DNA of 64,000 nt from Takakia lepidozioides (Eukaryota; Streptophyta; Takakiopsida; Takakiales; Takakiaceae), in contig CM060732.1 in assembly GCA_030704615.1 (NCBI GenBank), forward strand, positions 62,291,053 to 62,355,052. The letters run 5' to 3'. A program made the position numbers and the translations under genes. The notes beneath the pieces were generated by a model. The model saw only the letters and a list, made by a program, of their open reading frames with translations, was not told where the DNA came from and did not search any database. The first letter of the stretch is position 1. Each line of letters begins with the position of its first letter. Shown piece after piece: positions 32,283 through 44,112 of the stretch.

Positions 32283-34292
32283 GAGGGAGGATAAAATGTC
32301 TTGTCGAGACATGGACAAGACCAAACAAGGTCTTTGTCAATTTGTATGACAAATCAGCCTCATAACGAGGCACTATCAATCACTCTTCATTCATAAACCA
32401 GTCTGATGACATATAACAGATCTCATAGTTCATGAAATCTCTGGGAGGGGGGGTGGGATCATATAATTACCACCCATGTTCCCATTAATAAACTGGAGAA
32501 GAAGTTCCAGTTTTCATATAGCCATAATGGTCAGATTAGAGCAGTAAACAGCTTCTAAACTATTTACACATGAAGGGAAAGTCCACACATCTTGTTTTTT
32601 GTCCCAAGACTTAGTTTCAATCTGGGGCCAGTGTATAAATGGATTCAAAAGGTTTTGAGCAGTAAGTGATTACTGATAGTCACAGACTATAAAGAAATCC
32701 AGAAAAACATGTCATGGTATATGCCTTAGTAGTAAAGCCAGTCTATCCAGAGCCCGTTTTAGGTCTTGGGGCAATCTGTATCTACTCCAGCAAGGTACTT
32801 GCAAGGTCACAAACAAGTAGAGAAGGACAGGAACCCATATGGTCTGCATCAGGCAGCATACATGGCCTAAAAACAAAGGATTGTGGTTCCTTATGTCCTC
32901 TTACTTAGCTGCTTGATATCATTCAAGCCACAGCATCATACCAGTCCCATAGACCGAAATAAAAAGCTCATGCTGTGCTGTAAGACAGCAAATCCAGCAT
33001 CATCACGTAGTGTAGCAGAAATCAAAGGCAAGAGTCTTTAATAGAAAGTATGTGTTCTAATAAAGCTCATCTAATGTATTAATGCTCAACAGGAAGAGTT
33101 GGAAGCATAGCCAGAAAGATCAAGAAATGGGGGCAGATTCGAATCAGCTCCTTGAAGAAACAACTTGAATCGACTTCACTTCATCTTGCTAGTTTTCAAT
33201 CAATTGCAAGCTTCATGAATCATATTAAGTGAGGGCCCTCACCTGGTCCCATCACATGCAATCAAAAAACAATGAAGTTAGTGAAGATGTGGAACCCCAG
33301 GTGAATATCAGGCCTCACGCTTGTTATCGCTGTACAACATGCGTTCAGAAAGCAAGAAGAGATCAAAAGCAAAGCAAAGATATTCCACAACCTTAAGTGT
33401 TTGTGGAAGAGGATTCGACATAGCTCCAAGAACTCGATAATCGACAGCCCAAACAAACAATGGTTTGCTGAAATCTACATCAGGTGAAGGGACTTCCTGA
33501 TGGTTTAAGAGCGGCGCTAGATCTTAATGACCATTGAACGGAACGGCAAGCAGTCACAGCTTAAAGTAAGTTGCCCGCCAAGGGAAGAGACAACCTCATT
33601 GAGGGAATTGAAGCTCAGCCGCCTTTGTATACCCCAAGGGAATTTGAAAAGTACTGGAATCTTGCCAGAGCACTTGCAGGCTGTCATAAAGCTTCTCCAT
33701 AGCCATCAGATTCACAAGATTTGTGCTTAAATGATCCCTCTGACACCATCTCTCAGCTCCATCAGAATCAAAACGCACGAGTATCGTGCAGAGTTTAAGG
33801 GCGGAGGAAGAGATAGGGCAAACCTTCGCGATTTCATCCAGAATAGATGAAAAATAGATAATGTAAAGTATTTCCCTAATTCCATCATGATGTCATCCAA
33901 TAGTGATGGCATCCAAAAGTAGAATCTGGCTTTCATTAGGGTTTAGTTTTCATGACCAAACTCATCCAAAGAACCCAATAATCAGAGAAATTGCTATAAT
34001 GGAATTCCTCCATTTTCGTGATTACATCCATTGTGGATTAAAAAAGGTTTAGACAACATTAGTCCAAGCCGGCCTGGGTTTTGGAAAAAGTATAAGCAAA
34101 TTCCTTGTACAAAGGGAGAGGGAGAGAGGGAGAGAGAGGGAGAGAGAGAGGGAGTGAGAGGGAGAGATGAGGAAGCAAAAAGAAAAAGAGGAAGGTGGGT
34201 GGGGGGAGTGACCGAGTAGCAACTGCTCAGTCACTCCCCCCCCCACCTTTTTGTTTTTTCTTTGTTGCCCCCTCTCTCCCTCTGTCTCCCTC
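32283..34292 (+). repeat. 2-kb repeat family, direct copy A
   Basis: Matches 37530-39803 along its whole length in the same orientation, with scattered substitutions and indels. Shared landmarks are TCTTGTCGAGACATGGACAA, GAGGGCCCTCACCTGGTCCC, GGAAGAGGATTCGACATAGC and CCGCCAAGGGAAGAGACAAC. It ends in a GA-rich tract and foldback. The two copies could be segmental duplications or very diverged long terminal repeats of one element. Short open frames conserved between them (LWKRIRHSSKNS, PPREETTSLRELKL) could be relics of captured exons; I do not recognise them. Confidence 0.8.
34112..34292. repeat. Foldback hairpin, copy 2
   Basis: GA-rich left arm ending GGGGGGAGTGACCGAGTAGC; right arm GCTCAGTCACTCCCCCCC continuing into CTTTGTTGCCCCCTCTCTCC. 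Same structure as the copies at 28.9 and 39.7 kb, and it forms the right end of direct copy A. Confidence 0.85.
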
Positions 34293-36745
34293 CTCAGAAC
34301 TGGCCGGTTGCATCAGTGTTCTTTTCATGATTTTCCATCTATACCAGATGGACTCTAAAAGGTGTTTCCACCCGACTTGTAAAGGTGTTCTATCCATACT
34401 GGAAGAATCACCTGGGTGGACACTAAAGTACCTTTAAAAATGACTTATAATTTTTCATTCCTCTTTTATTGACTTTCATCTATATCAGATGGGTCACCAC
34501 AGAATGAGGAATTACCTCCATAAGGGTTATGACACTGGCATCCTATCTATAATTTTTTCATCCATGCCGGATGAAAAATAGGATCTGAATTCGTTTTATT
34601 TCCCCTTTTACGCTTTTTCCGTACTGGATGAGGCTTTCTCTTAAGGGATGACGAATTACCTGTTAGGATGAAAAACCGCTGCCCTGGATGATTGATACTA
34701 ATTATCATCCTGCTGATGGACCTCATCCAAACAAATGAACCTATTTTTTTTTTTCATCTGGACTGGATGAGAAAAGCAGCTTATGATGGCCATGGAGATT
34801 TTTCTAATTACCCTTAATTATTGCTAATTAAGGAGTGAAACCCTAACTCCTACCCTATAAACCTAGCTTAGGGATGACATCCGTTGGGTTCTTAAGAGAA
34901 AGGGTATCGATTATTCATCCTACGGATGAAAAATCGGGCTCTGCCCTAGGGTGTCTCTCCCGCTGTCAGCTGCATTTCTCGTGCTGCTGAGCTCGCGAGT
35001 TATGGCGTCTGAGCCCTGCTGCTACCCTGTCTACTGCTTCATGCCAGACGAGCTCCTGGGGATGCGCAATGGCGGCGTCTTGTCTCTTCTCACAGGCGGG
35101 AGAACCTGCTGTGATGGCATCACCCCTTTCCCTCCTCTGGCTTTTATGTTTTGCAGCGGCGCTTTGGTGGGGAAGTATATCGCTCCCTCTCCCTTCTTAG
35201 ACATAGCATTTGTATGCTTCGCTTCTCCTTAGTTGTGCTGGAGGTGGCGTGTTGGTAGCGATGGCGCAGTGTTACCTTCCCCAATCGCTCAAGGTGTTTT
35301 TGGCGATTAGGGTTCCTTTTACTTCATATCTTGCTCTCTTGTCTCTTGGGGTTCTTAGTTGACATCGATAACAAGTGTAGGGGTCTGTGATTCACCTGGG
35401 GTTCCACAATCCTCACTAACCCATTGGTTTTTGTGGGGGCTTGTGATGGGACCAGGTGAGGATCCCTACCTACTTTGAATTCTCTTGAGCTTGCAGATGA
35501 GGATATGTGCAAAAAGAACATGAGGCTGCCCGCAGCCCCAATTTTGGCCCGCTTGCTCCCGGTTTGACATGATAATGCTTGCTTTTGACTTATCTTTTGT
35601 TGCTGCTGAGAGCACTTTGGCCTGGCAGCCTTGTCTCATGCAGCACTGCATGTGAATCCTACCTTGTCTTGAGTCTTTGACAGCTTTGCCTGTAGATTTT
35701 TAGACTTGGTTCCCCTTCTTTTTGGCCTTAAAAGAGGATTGATGGTGTAAGGGACAAGTCATAAATGGTTGTTTTGCTATAAGGATGAGGAGCCCTGAGT
35801 TTTGTTAAAGAAGACAGCCTGATAAGGCAGTGACAGGCCGTTTTTCAGACCTGGTTTTGTTGTGGAATGGAGCATAGTGAGGTTCTATTTGCAAAACATG
35901 GCATTAGCCTCCTATGATACAGTGACGGTAAGCTCTAAAGGACTCTGGCCAATGATTATTTACTCTATTTTGCCATTTGAACAGCCACCTACATTGTTTG
36001 ATTTATCTTGGCCAAGTGGGCTTGGTCTTGGAAACTCAAAGTGTATGTGTGTCCAGATCTGGATGTTGTGACATGACAGACCTTTCTTCCATGCAAGAGT
36101 CCTATGTGCACAGGTCCTGAATATATACAATGAGAGACTTTTCTTACATACCCAGAAGGCTTTGCAAGATGCATGCTTTGGGGTGCTTACATTTGGCCAA
36201 ATGTGAAGCTGTAATATGGCTTACCTTGCCCAAGAAGTGTACTTGGTGGCAGGACTGAAGTGTAATTAATTGCAGGCTGGTCCTTCCTGCTGCCGGTGTG
36301 AACACTCACTGAATGTGTCGCAAGGCAGACTGTTCTTACCTATTTTTCATAATGCTTGTCTTGGATCACCTCAAGGTACTTGTGTGTGCATATCCTGGAT
36401 CTGTAATGTGGCAAGATACTCTTATATGCCCATGATATATTGCATGGTGCATATCTTATGGATGACTATGGATGATGTAATCTGAGGTTGCAATCTGACT
36501 TATATTGTGCATAAGGGTCACTTGGGTACATGACAGGAATCTGATTATGAATATACCCCGCCCTCCCACCCTGTTTTATCATGACTGAATGGGTGGCGTC
36601 ACTTGGTGTGTTATGACAAGACTGGAAATGGTAGATGGTGCCCTGTCATGGGGCTGTTTATGTCTTTAATTGACAATGACCCTAGTTGGTCTTGTCCATG
36701 TCTTGACATGACATGAATATCTTCCCTCTCTCTTTTTAACTTTTT
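34293..36745 (-). repeat. 2-kb repeat family, inverted copy
   Basis: The reverse complement matches the forward copies. GGGACCAGGTGAGG (35449-35462) corresponds to CCTCACCTGGTCCC, and 36540-36745 matches 30560-30760, including the reversed ATGTCAAGACATGGACAAG and GGGCGGG blocks. 34300-34940 is dense in TTCATCC/GGATGAA hairpins (34477-34496, 34555-34577, 34751-34775, 34912-34932). The open frame at 34951-35232 is not conserved in the other copies, so I do not annotate it. Confidence 0.75.
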
Positions 36746-36774
36746 CTGCATAGGGGTCAACTCTGAGGTTAAGA

Positions 36775-37440
36775 AAACCATGCTTTGTCGCATTATTAGA
36801 CCTGCCTTGGAGTACGGATCTGCAATATGGGTTGATAAATCTGACTTAGAGGCTGTAGTGTCCAAAGCCATGTCTGTTGCCATGAGATTGTCTGATGAAA
36901 ATGAAGTTAGGCATAAAACTTCCCTGAACTTGTTTCCAGTCAGTGACATGGGGGAGGACATCTTGGATGACCTCAAGGGTCTACCCACTCTCGGCACTAG
37001 ACTGAAATTTAAACTCAGGGCAGGAAGCCTACATTTGAACAGCAAACAGAAGCGGAGAGGAAAGGGAGAGTGCAATTGCCCGTTGTGTGGGCAATCTGAA
37101 GACAGTACACATTTTCTGATACACTGTCCGGGGTTCCCTAACAAAGAGACGCTCTCTTCAAATCTATCAAGGGAATTGTGCCTATACCTCTGTTTACCAC
37201 CTTTGAAAGTCTCAAGGCTGAGCCAAAAGCCCAGGCCCTCCTGAGGCCTAGTTATTGGGCAAATCACACACAACGGTTTGATGCTTGTGTGAAGGGATTT
37301 CTAGAGGATATCTGGAAAACCTAGATTAATTCTATATATGAAGGTAAGTCTTACTACCAACGTCAGCCCTTGACAGAGGCAAGTTCTGTCCCTTTTGTTT
37401 CCGCTCAAACTGGGCGCGGGTCGATGGCCACAAGGCTACG
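36775..37440 (+). pseudogene. LINE 3'-end fragment, plus strand
   Basis: Begins MLCRIIRPALEYGSAIW, the typical end of a LINE reverse transcriptase. It continues directly into DKSDLEAVVSKAMSV, NLFPVSDMGEDILDDLKGL and CPLCGQ...HFLIHCPGF, then a frame change near 37140 and QFDACVKG-like pieces. It is a second locus of the family arrayed at 28.45-30.37 kb and proves the unit belongs to a LINE. It sits between the inverted copy and direct copy B. Confidence 0.8.
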
Positions 37441-37529
37441 GCAAACAACGTCTTATGAGTACAATCTTTTAACTTTTTCTGCACCCTCTCTCCCTTGTGG
37501 TTTGTTTACTTTTGTGAACAACAAAAAAG

Positions 37530-39803
37530 AGAGGGAAGATAAAATGTCTTGTCGAGACATGGACAAGACCAAACAAGGTCTTTGTCAATTTTTACGACAA
37601 ATCAGCCTCATAACGAGGCACTATCAATCATTCTCCATTCATAAACCAGTCTGCTAACATACAACAGATCCCATGGTTCATGAAATCTCTGGGTGGGGGG
37701 GTGGGATTATATAAAAATCCGCATCAGTATATGCTTCATTAAAATGCATGTCTAAACAGGGACCCAATCATGTATCACACGTTTGGGTATGCTTTCAGAT
37801 GTAACAAAGCAACTGTTCATAGCAGGGAAAACTTGTTTAACCTGCTAACATTACTCCCCAAGATTACACGAACACTCTAAAAATGAAGTTCCACTTATTA
37901 TGTAATCTTATGGCCATATCAAAGCATCATACAGATTGTGAACCGTTTACTCATAAGTGGTATGACCTCATACCTTGTTTTTTTGCCCCATAACCTGGTT
38001 TAGGTCTGGGGCCATTGTATACATTGTGGTAACAAGGTGTTAAGTAGCAAACAATTGTACATATTGCTACTTTACCACTGTGCAAAGCAAGGAAGCCAGT
38101 CTTCAAATTGCTGAATTTCATCACCCATGGTTACATTGTATATCTGCAGATCTAACTAAATGATATGTAAACATGGAAAAGATCTTTCAGGTTATTGTGC
38201 TGCTTGGTACATGCCATAGCAGTAAAACCAATCTACCCAAGAGCCCGTTTTAGGTTTTGGGGTAATCTGTATCTGCTTCAGCACGGTACTTGCAAGGTCA
38301 CAAACATGTAAAGAAGGACTGGAAATCAAATGGCCTGCATCAGTCATCATACATGGCCTAAAAACAAGAGATTGGTGTTCCCTATGTCCTCTTACTTGGC
38401 TGCCCGATACCCTTCACGCCCAGCATCTTACGAGTACTATAAACCAAAAATAAAAGCTCAGGCTGGGCTGTAAATAGCAAATCCAGCACCATCATGTAAT
38501 GTAGCAGAAATCAAAGGCCAAAGTCATTAATAGAACGTAAGTGTTCTAATAAAGCTCATCTAATGCATTGATATTAACAGAAAGAGCTAGAAGCATAGCC
38601 AGAAAGATCAAGATAAGGGGGTAGATTTGAATCAGCTCCCTGAAGAAACAGCTTGAGTCGACTTCACTTCATCTTGCTAGGTTTCAATCAATTGCAAGCT
38701 TCATGAATCATATTAAGTGAGGGCCCTCACCTGGTCCCATCACATGCAATAAAAAAACAATGAAGTTAGTGAAGATGTGGAACCCTAGGTGAATATCAGG
38801 CCTCACGCTTGTTATCGCTGTACAACATGCGTTCAAAAGCAAGAAGAGATCAAAAGCAAAGCAAAGATTATCCACAACCTTAAGGGTTTGTGGAAGAGGA
38901 TTCGACATAGCTCCAAGAACTCGGCAATCGACAACACAAACAAGCAATGGTTTGCTGATTTGTACGAGCATTTTATCAGGTGACAAGACTTCCTGGAAGT
39001 TTGAGAGCGGCGCTGGATCTTATTGACCATTGAATGGATCGACAAACAATCACTGCTTAGGGTAGATTGTCCGCCAAGGGAAGAGACAACCTCATTGAGG
39101 GAATTGAAGCTCTGCTGCCATTGCATACCCCAAGGGGAATTGAAAAGTACTGGAATCTTGCCAGAGCACTTGCAGGCTACCATAAAGCTTCTCCATAGCC
39201 ATCAAATTCACAAGCTTCGAATGAATTCACTGACACCATCGCTCAGCTCCAGCAGAATCAAAACGCACGCGTATCGTGCAGAGTTTTAGGGCAGAGGAAG
39301 AGATAGGGCAAACCTTCGCGAGTTCATCCAAATTAGATGAAAAACAGGTAATGAGATGTAAAAAACTTCCCTGATTTCATCATGATGTCATTTAGTAGGG
39401 ATGGCATCCAAAATAGGGTCTGGCTTTCATTAGGGTTAGTTTTCATGACCAAAATCATCCAAAGGACCCGGTTATCAGAGAATATTCTTTAATGGAATTC
39501 ATCCATTTTCATGATTACATCCAGTATGGATGAGATTTAAAATATGGTTTAGACAGAAATAGTCCAAGCCTTCCTAGGTTTTGGAAAAAATACAAGCAAG
39601 TTCCTTGTATAGAGGGAGAGGGAGGGAGGGACAGAGGGACAGAGAGGGACAGAGAGAGGGAGGGATCAGGAAACCAAAATAAATAAAAATGGGAGGGGGG
39701 TGGGGGGAGTGACTGAGCCCGTGGTGCTCAGCAGCTGCTGGTGGTGCTCAGTCACTTCCCCCCCCCCCCCACCTTTTTCTTTTCTCTTTATTGCCCCCTC
39801 TCG
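37530..39803 (+). repeat. 2-kb repeat family, direct copy B
   Basis: Co-linear with 32283-34292, same orientation, about 5.2 kb apart. It keeps the TCTTGTCGAGACATGG start, the GAGGGCCCTCACCTGG block and the right-end foldback at 39615-39803. Hairpins of the TTCATCC type lie near 39322 and 39505-39530. It is slightly longer than copy A through insertions around 37.7-38.1 kb. Confidence 0.8.
39615..39803. repeat. Foldback hairpin, copy 3
   Basis: The GA-rich left arm with GGGGGGAGTGACTGAGC pairs with GCTCAGTCACTTCCCCCC and CTTTATTGCCCCCTCTC. The loop contains a small internal duplication (GTGGTGCTCAGCAGCTGCTG). It stands 130 bp from an LTR end. Confidence 0.85.
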
Positions 39804-39934
39804 AGACCCCGAGCACTTGCTACTCTCAGCCCCCGACATGCTTGGTTTTTTTTGTTTTTGATCTGGAATGTTCCTAATGAGGCCAACTTGTGGGTTTGCA
39901 TGACAGGTGCCAACTTATGGGGAAAGAGAAGAAG

Positions 39935-40661
39935 TGTCGCGCACCTCACTTCGGTAAGCTCCCCCCTCAAGTCATGGTTACTCGCTTGATGCGCGCGCCT
40001 AACTCCCAACCTGGCCTTCGGGCCAACTTGGAGCTTCGGCTGCTCACCGGGACATAACGGTCCCCCCTTGATCTCCCAAAGAACCCTCCAACGATTTAGA
40101 ACCAACGGCATTCCCTTTGGTAGTTGGCAGTCCGGAACAGCTCCCCACTCTTTGGTCGCTTTCCGGCTCGCTCGCTTACTCACTAGCTTTTGGTCACCAA
40201 CGGGCTTGCACCGTTCTCGGGGTTACTACTCCCCTATATATACTTTTGTAGCTGTCCGTGGGGGTTTCACAAACAACCATGCCATTTTATGGCGAACCAC
40301 CACGAACACCCTCGACTCCCGGTGACGAGTCGCGGTGAGTCTTGGCCCACTCATCATGGCCCCTATGGACCGTGATGAGTCCCAAGACTCCCCACGACTC
40401 CCACCACGAGGTCTCCGCCCCAGGGTGAGTCCTATGCCACCCCCACTAAGTCCCGCTAAGCTACCACCACCCTTTGTGGACCCACCCCCACCGCAACCCG
40501 GTGTGTGGGGCTCCACCTAGTGAGCGTCTCCGCCTCCTTGAGTGCTTTGGGCACTCAAGGGTGCTTCAGCCCCCCATACCTATCGCTGCCATTGCCCCCA
40601 CCATAGGGGCAGCCCCTCTTGTTTCCCGACCCCCCTGCCCTCAAGGCGAAGGGCCGCGACA
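39935..40661 (-). mobile_element. LTR of Ty3 family 2 (3' LTR)
   Basis: 727 bp, reverse complement of the LTR at 25165-25889, with identical end structure (TGTCGC on the plus-strand left side, GCGACA on the right). It is the 3' LTR of the element whose integrase lies upstream on the minus strand. Inside, TATATATAC near 40236 corresponds to the promoter-like motif of the other copy. Confidence 0.9.
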
Positions 40662-41568
40662 CACACCCCTACCAACAGGGAGTCGATGTCCTCATCGGCT
40701 TGTACATTTTGTGGAAACGAACATCCAAGTTGTGGCGTCCCACATCAAGGAGTTTGTTTCCGTACCATGGCGTCCCATGGCAAAGAACCAAACCCCACAC
40801 TTGACTCTACTCTCCAATAGCTAGTTCGGCCGACTTCCTCTAAGTCTCGGCCAAGGGTGGAGCCTCTCAAGCTCCTCCCAGTGCACTCTTCTTGGCCTAC
40901 TTCAAGGCCAAGGAACGATCCTCCCCGAGGATCGAATCGCCTTACTGCAACAACATTGCTTGCGACCGCTCATGATGCCGCTTTTGGCATCACCTTGAGC
41001 AAGGGTTCACCTCGAACCCTCTTTGACTAGGAAGATAACCTTGAACCAACCGCGCGCCCCAATCACTACAATTGGGTCCGCCTTGGAATGCTGGCCTGAG
41101 GTACGGGAACACGCCGAAGCCGCACTACGACTTCGTCCTGAGGCTACACGATTATAGTACGTGAACGGAAGCACGTAGCTTCCGCGTTAGCCCGCACTAC
41201 AAAGCAACCCCCTCGGTAGCGCAGTTATAGTATGCGCACGCGCCAGGTGCGCACTAGCACGGGAACTCCTAAAGAAGGCGCAAGTTTCCTTGCCCCTTTG
41301 GATGGAAGTCACCCGATTTCGGCACTGCGCAAACACACGATTAATCCAATTTACCTCTCCCACTTTTGTAAGCTAGCATGCATTCTACACACTAGCCAAC
41401 CACACCATGCATCACCATTCCAAACAAAATAGGACGCACAACATTTGGAACCTATTTCCTTTATAACAAATTTTTGTACAATACAAGTTTTTGCAATCGG
41501 ATTCCTAAGCTAGCTAAGCCGGGCTAAGCATGCATTTCCTCCCCCACGCTCCAAGGTTGATGTCCCCA
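40662..41568 (-). mobile_element. Ty3 family 2 3' non-coding region and PPT
   Basis: About 900 bp between the integrase stop and the LTR, no gene seen. Immediately before the LTR the minus strand reads GGTAGGGGTGTG, a purine-rich tract suited to prime plus-strand synthesis. A long 3' untranslated region of this kind is common in plant Ty3 elements. Confidence 0.65.
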
Positions 41569-43008
41569 TCAACGCTTCTTCCGTTTTTGAGGTCGCCCTT
41601 CGAAAACTGCAACCGCCTCGGATGCGTTTCCCATTTCTGAGGCACGCACCCAAGATGCCTCCACAAGATGATAGCCCTTCCATTTGACGAGATACTTCGT
41701 TTCTCGGTTCTTGAACCTCCTCGACTTAAGTACTGCCTCCACCTCATACTCAGGTTCATTTTCATGATCCAACAGCATAGGTGGCGGACGCAACACTTGA
41801 TGCCGATTCGAACGCGCTTCATCTTTGAAGTAAGGCTTCAAAAAGGAGACATGGAATACTGGATGCACCTTGCTATTTGCCGGCAGCTCCAATTCGTACA
41901 CATCCTCATTCATAACCTTCCGGATGCGAAAGGGTCTCGCAAATGGAGCTACGAACTTTGGACTCACTTCCGGAGGTAGTCGGAAATTCTTGATGTTCAA
42001 CCAGACCTCCGTGCCTGCCTCAAACTTCATTTCCCTCCGCTTCCGATTCGCTTGCCTTTCATACCGTTTCCTAGCTTTGGCAATGTTGTACTTTGCGAGC
42101 TTCAACAAACGCTCGCGTTCTTCCAGTACCGCCGCTACTGCCGGTTCCTCAACGTCCCGGGCGGCCCAACTTGTCGGCACCAGAGGTGCTTTTCCATAGA
42201 CCAATACAAAAGGGGAAACTCCAGTTGCGGAGTGTTCTGTGTTATTATAACAGAACTCTGCCGCGTCTAAGTGTTCCACCCAGTCTGTTTGGTTTGCCGA
42301 CACGTAGTTTCGCAAGATCTGTTTCACTACGGAATTCACTCTTTCCGTTTGGCCATCGGTCGTAGGTCGGAAGGCCGTGCTCATCTTCAGCCTCGTCCCC
42401 ATCTTCTTCCAAAGTGCCCTCCAAAATTTACTCGTAAACTTTGGATCGCGGTCCGAGACAATATCCTTCGGGACTCCATGATGCTTTAAGACGTGGGCGA
42501 AGTAAAGTCGCCTTGTTTCCTGTGCCGTTGCCGTCTCCTTGGTGGGGATGAAATGGCCCATTTTACTGAACCTATCCACCACCACCATGATTGCATCGAA
42601 TCTTTTTGACAGCGGCATAGCAGTCATGAAATCCATCGAGACGCTTTCCCAAGTCCCCTCTGGAATCGGCAAGGGTTGTAACAGCCCCGCTTGCTTTTTG
42701 TACTCGCTCCGGTTTTGTTGGCATGTGGTGCATGTCTTGACATACTCCTCTGCCTCCTCCCTCAATTTGGGCCAAAAATACTCTTTCTTCAAGAGTGCCG
42801 CAGTGCGCTTGGCTCCGCCGTGGCCCGCAAGCGGGCTATCATGGCATTCTCTCAAGAGGCTATCTCTGATCCCTCCCTTCGGCACGTAGAGACGCTTTTG
42901 CTTATACCGGAGCAGTCCATTTTGCAAGTGGAACTGCGATTTAACCCCCATCCTCAAGTCCTGCATCACGGACTTCGCCAGGCGGCTCCTAGTCATGTAG
43001 TAAAACAT
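41569..43008 (-). CDS. Ty3 chromovirus integrase with chromodomain
   Basis: An uninterrupted frame of 479 codons. The N-terminal zinc finger is HHCC (H56, H63, C93, C96). The catalytic core has D126 (SMDFMTAMP), D186 (IVSDRDPKFTS) and E222 (TDGQTERVN), a D-x35-E spacing. A GPY-like module follows, then a C-terminal chromodomain (YEVEAVLKSRRF, YLVKWKGY, ASWV). The enzyme inserts retroelement DNA into the genome; the chromodomain steers it to methylated histone. No reverse transcriptase precedes it: similarity ends at about 43.01 kb, so this is the 3' half of a truncated copy. The open frame implies a fairly recent insertion. Confidence 0.95.
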   Translation of the reverse strand: MFYYMTRSRLAKSVMQDLRMGVKSQFHLQNGLLRYKQKRLYVPKGGIRDSLLRECHDSPLAGHGGAKRTAALLKKEYFWPKLREEAEEYVKTCTTCQQNRSEYKKQAGLLQPLPIPEGTWESVSMDFMTAMPLSKRFDAIMVVVDRFSKMGHFIPTKETATAQETRRLYFAHVLKHHGVPKDIVSDRDPKFTSKFWRALWKKMGTRLKMSTAFRPTTDGQTERVNSVVKQILRNYVSANQTDWVEHLDAAEFCYNNTEHSATGVSPFVLVYGKAPLVPTSWAARDVEEPAVAAVLEERERLLKLAKYNIAKARKRYERQANRKRREMKFEAGTEVWLNIKNFRLPPEVSPKFVAPFARPFRIRKVMNEDVYELELPANSKVHPVFHVSFLKPYFKDEARSNRHQVLRPPPMLLDHENEPEYEVEAVLKSRRFKNRETKYLVKWKGYHLVEASWVRASEMGNASEAVAVFEGRPQKRKKR

Positions 43009-43009
43009 A

Positions 43010-43374
43010 TGACTGCATTAGATTAAAATATATTAAAATGCGCCCAACAATGGGTTTCATCACCCCGTAGTCACATGTATAGTCATGGTTACCAAGGTTT
43101 ATATCACCCGTAGTCATAAACACGTTAATCTGTAGTAGTGTTGTTTGTAGAACTTGCAAACGAAAGTGTTGGAGCTTGGAGGTGCTTCACCGGGTTTGAA
43201 TGGATTTTCAGCGACACCCTCCCACTCGCACTGGTTGTGAACCTTCAACCGCTGGAAATGCCTACAATTCAAATTCTCGCACATCAGGTGCCCATTGCAC
43301 AGGCTTCTCCGGAAGACGAGGTTGTCATGATTTTGAATATTGGATGTTTTCGTTCTGCACCACGGGTGTCCATC
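43010..43374. other. Spacer at Ty3 breakpoint
   Basis: No gene recognised. A TAGTCACATGTATAGTCATG-like doubled phrase (43067-43120) is the only local repeat. Confidence 0.4.
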
Positions 43375-44112
43375 TCATCTCTTGTCCATTCCCTGCATGA
43401 GGCTCGTGACGGGTCCATCCCGCCCAGGTGGAGGTAGCTCGAAGACGACATCCCCATTATAAGCATCCGGCAGGAACTCCACACACTCAATAGGGACACT
43501 CTCCCAGTCAATCCCCCGCATTTCACTTTGGAAACCGGGCATTCCTCCCATTGACTTCAGTTTAGGAATGACAATGAGGTGTATCACTTGCGGCTTGATG
43601 ACCAGCAGTGTTTGCACATAAATTGGGATGCTGGGAACGTCCTCGGAGGAGGAGTCTGAGAGCTCAACTATTGGGGTGGAAGTAGTGGTCTCCGACTTCA
43701 CGACGATATTCCTTTTCTCTTGAGCAACAGAACCAGCTGTTCCCGGGGAGACATACGAACCAGTGGACTGCCGCCGAGGAGCTCCGACGACCCTGTATCT
43801 CCCCGGAGGCACTCTCCACTGACTCACAAGAGAATTTTCATCCGGTTTCTGAAATGAGTACTTGATCAACTTCCCATCGACATCGTAGACCTTTCTTTTG
43901 AGGAAAACAGTGCCAATCTGGTACTCGAAACGCGTTGCCAGGAGATGTTCTTGCGCAATTGCGTAACCATTGGAATCAGCATCCTTCGAGAAATGGACAG
44001 GCTTCTCCACAGAGTAAAACTCCGCTTCAGATGAACCCATGGTGAAAGACGAATAATTCCGAGCTAGACGGAGCTCGAAAGTGGAGAGGCCCACGACTTC
44101 CGTGGATTTCAT
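43375..44112 (-). CDS. Unknown 245-residue protein
   Basis: An open frame starting MKSTEVVGLSTFELRLARN. It contains FEYQIGTVFLKRKVYDVDG, SQWRVPPGRYRVVG, a Ser-rich linker (VELSDSSSEDVPSIP) and a C-terminal SVPIECVEFLPDAYNGD. I recognise no family. It is divergent from the methyltransferase-like gene, with 627 bp between start codons, so the two could share a bidirectional promoter and belong to one element. An intact frame of this length amid broken repeats suggests real coding. Confidence 0.45.
   Translation of the reverse strand: MKSTEVVGLSTFELRLARNYSSFTMGSSEAEFYSVEKPVHFSKDADSNGYAIAQEHLLATRFEYQIGTVFLKRKVYDVDGKLIKYSFQKPDENSLVSQWRVPPGRYRVVGAPRRQSTGSYVSPGTAGSVAQEKRNIVVKSETTTSTPIVELSDSSSEDVPSIPIYVQTLLVIKPQVIHLIVIPKLKSMGGMPGFQSEMRGIDWESVPIECVEFLPDAYNGDVVFELPPPGRDGPVTSLMQGMDKR

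Noticed and set aside
34951-35232. A 93-codon frame resembling a small secreted Cys-rich protein
   Set aside because: It lies in the inverted repeat copy, and the same frame is not kept in the other copies.
32283-39803. The two direct 2-kb copies as a simple LTR pair
   Set aside because: No TG...CA ends, primer site or polypurine tract could be placed, and an inverted copy lies between them, so I kept them as repeats.
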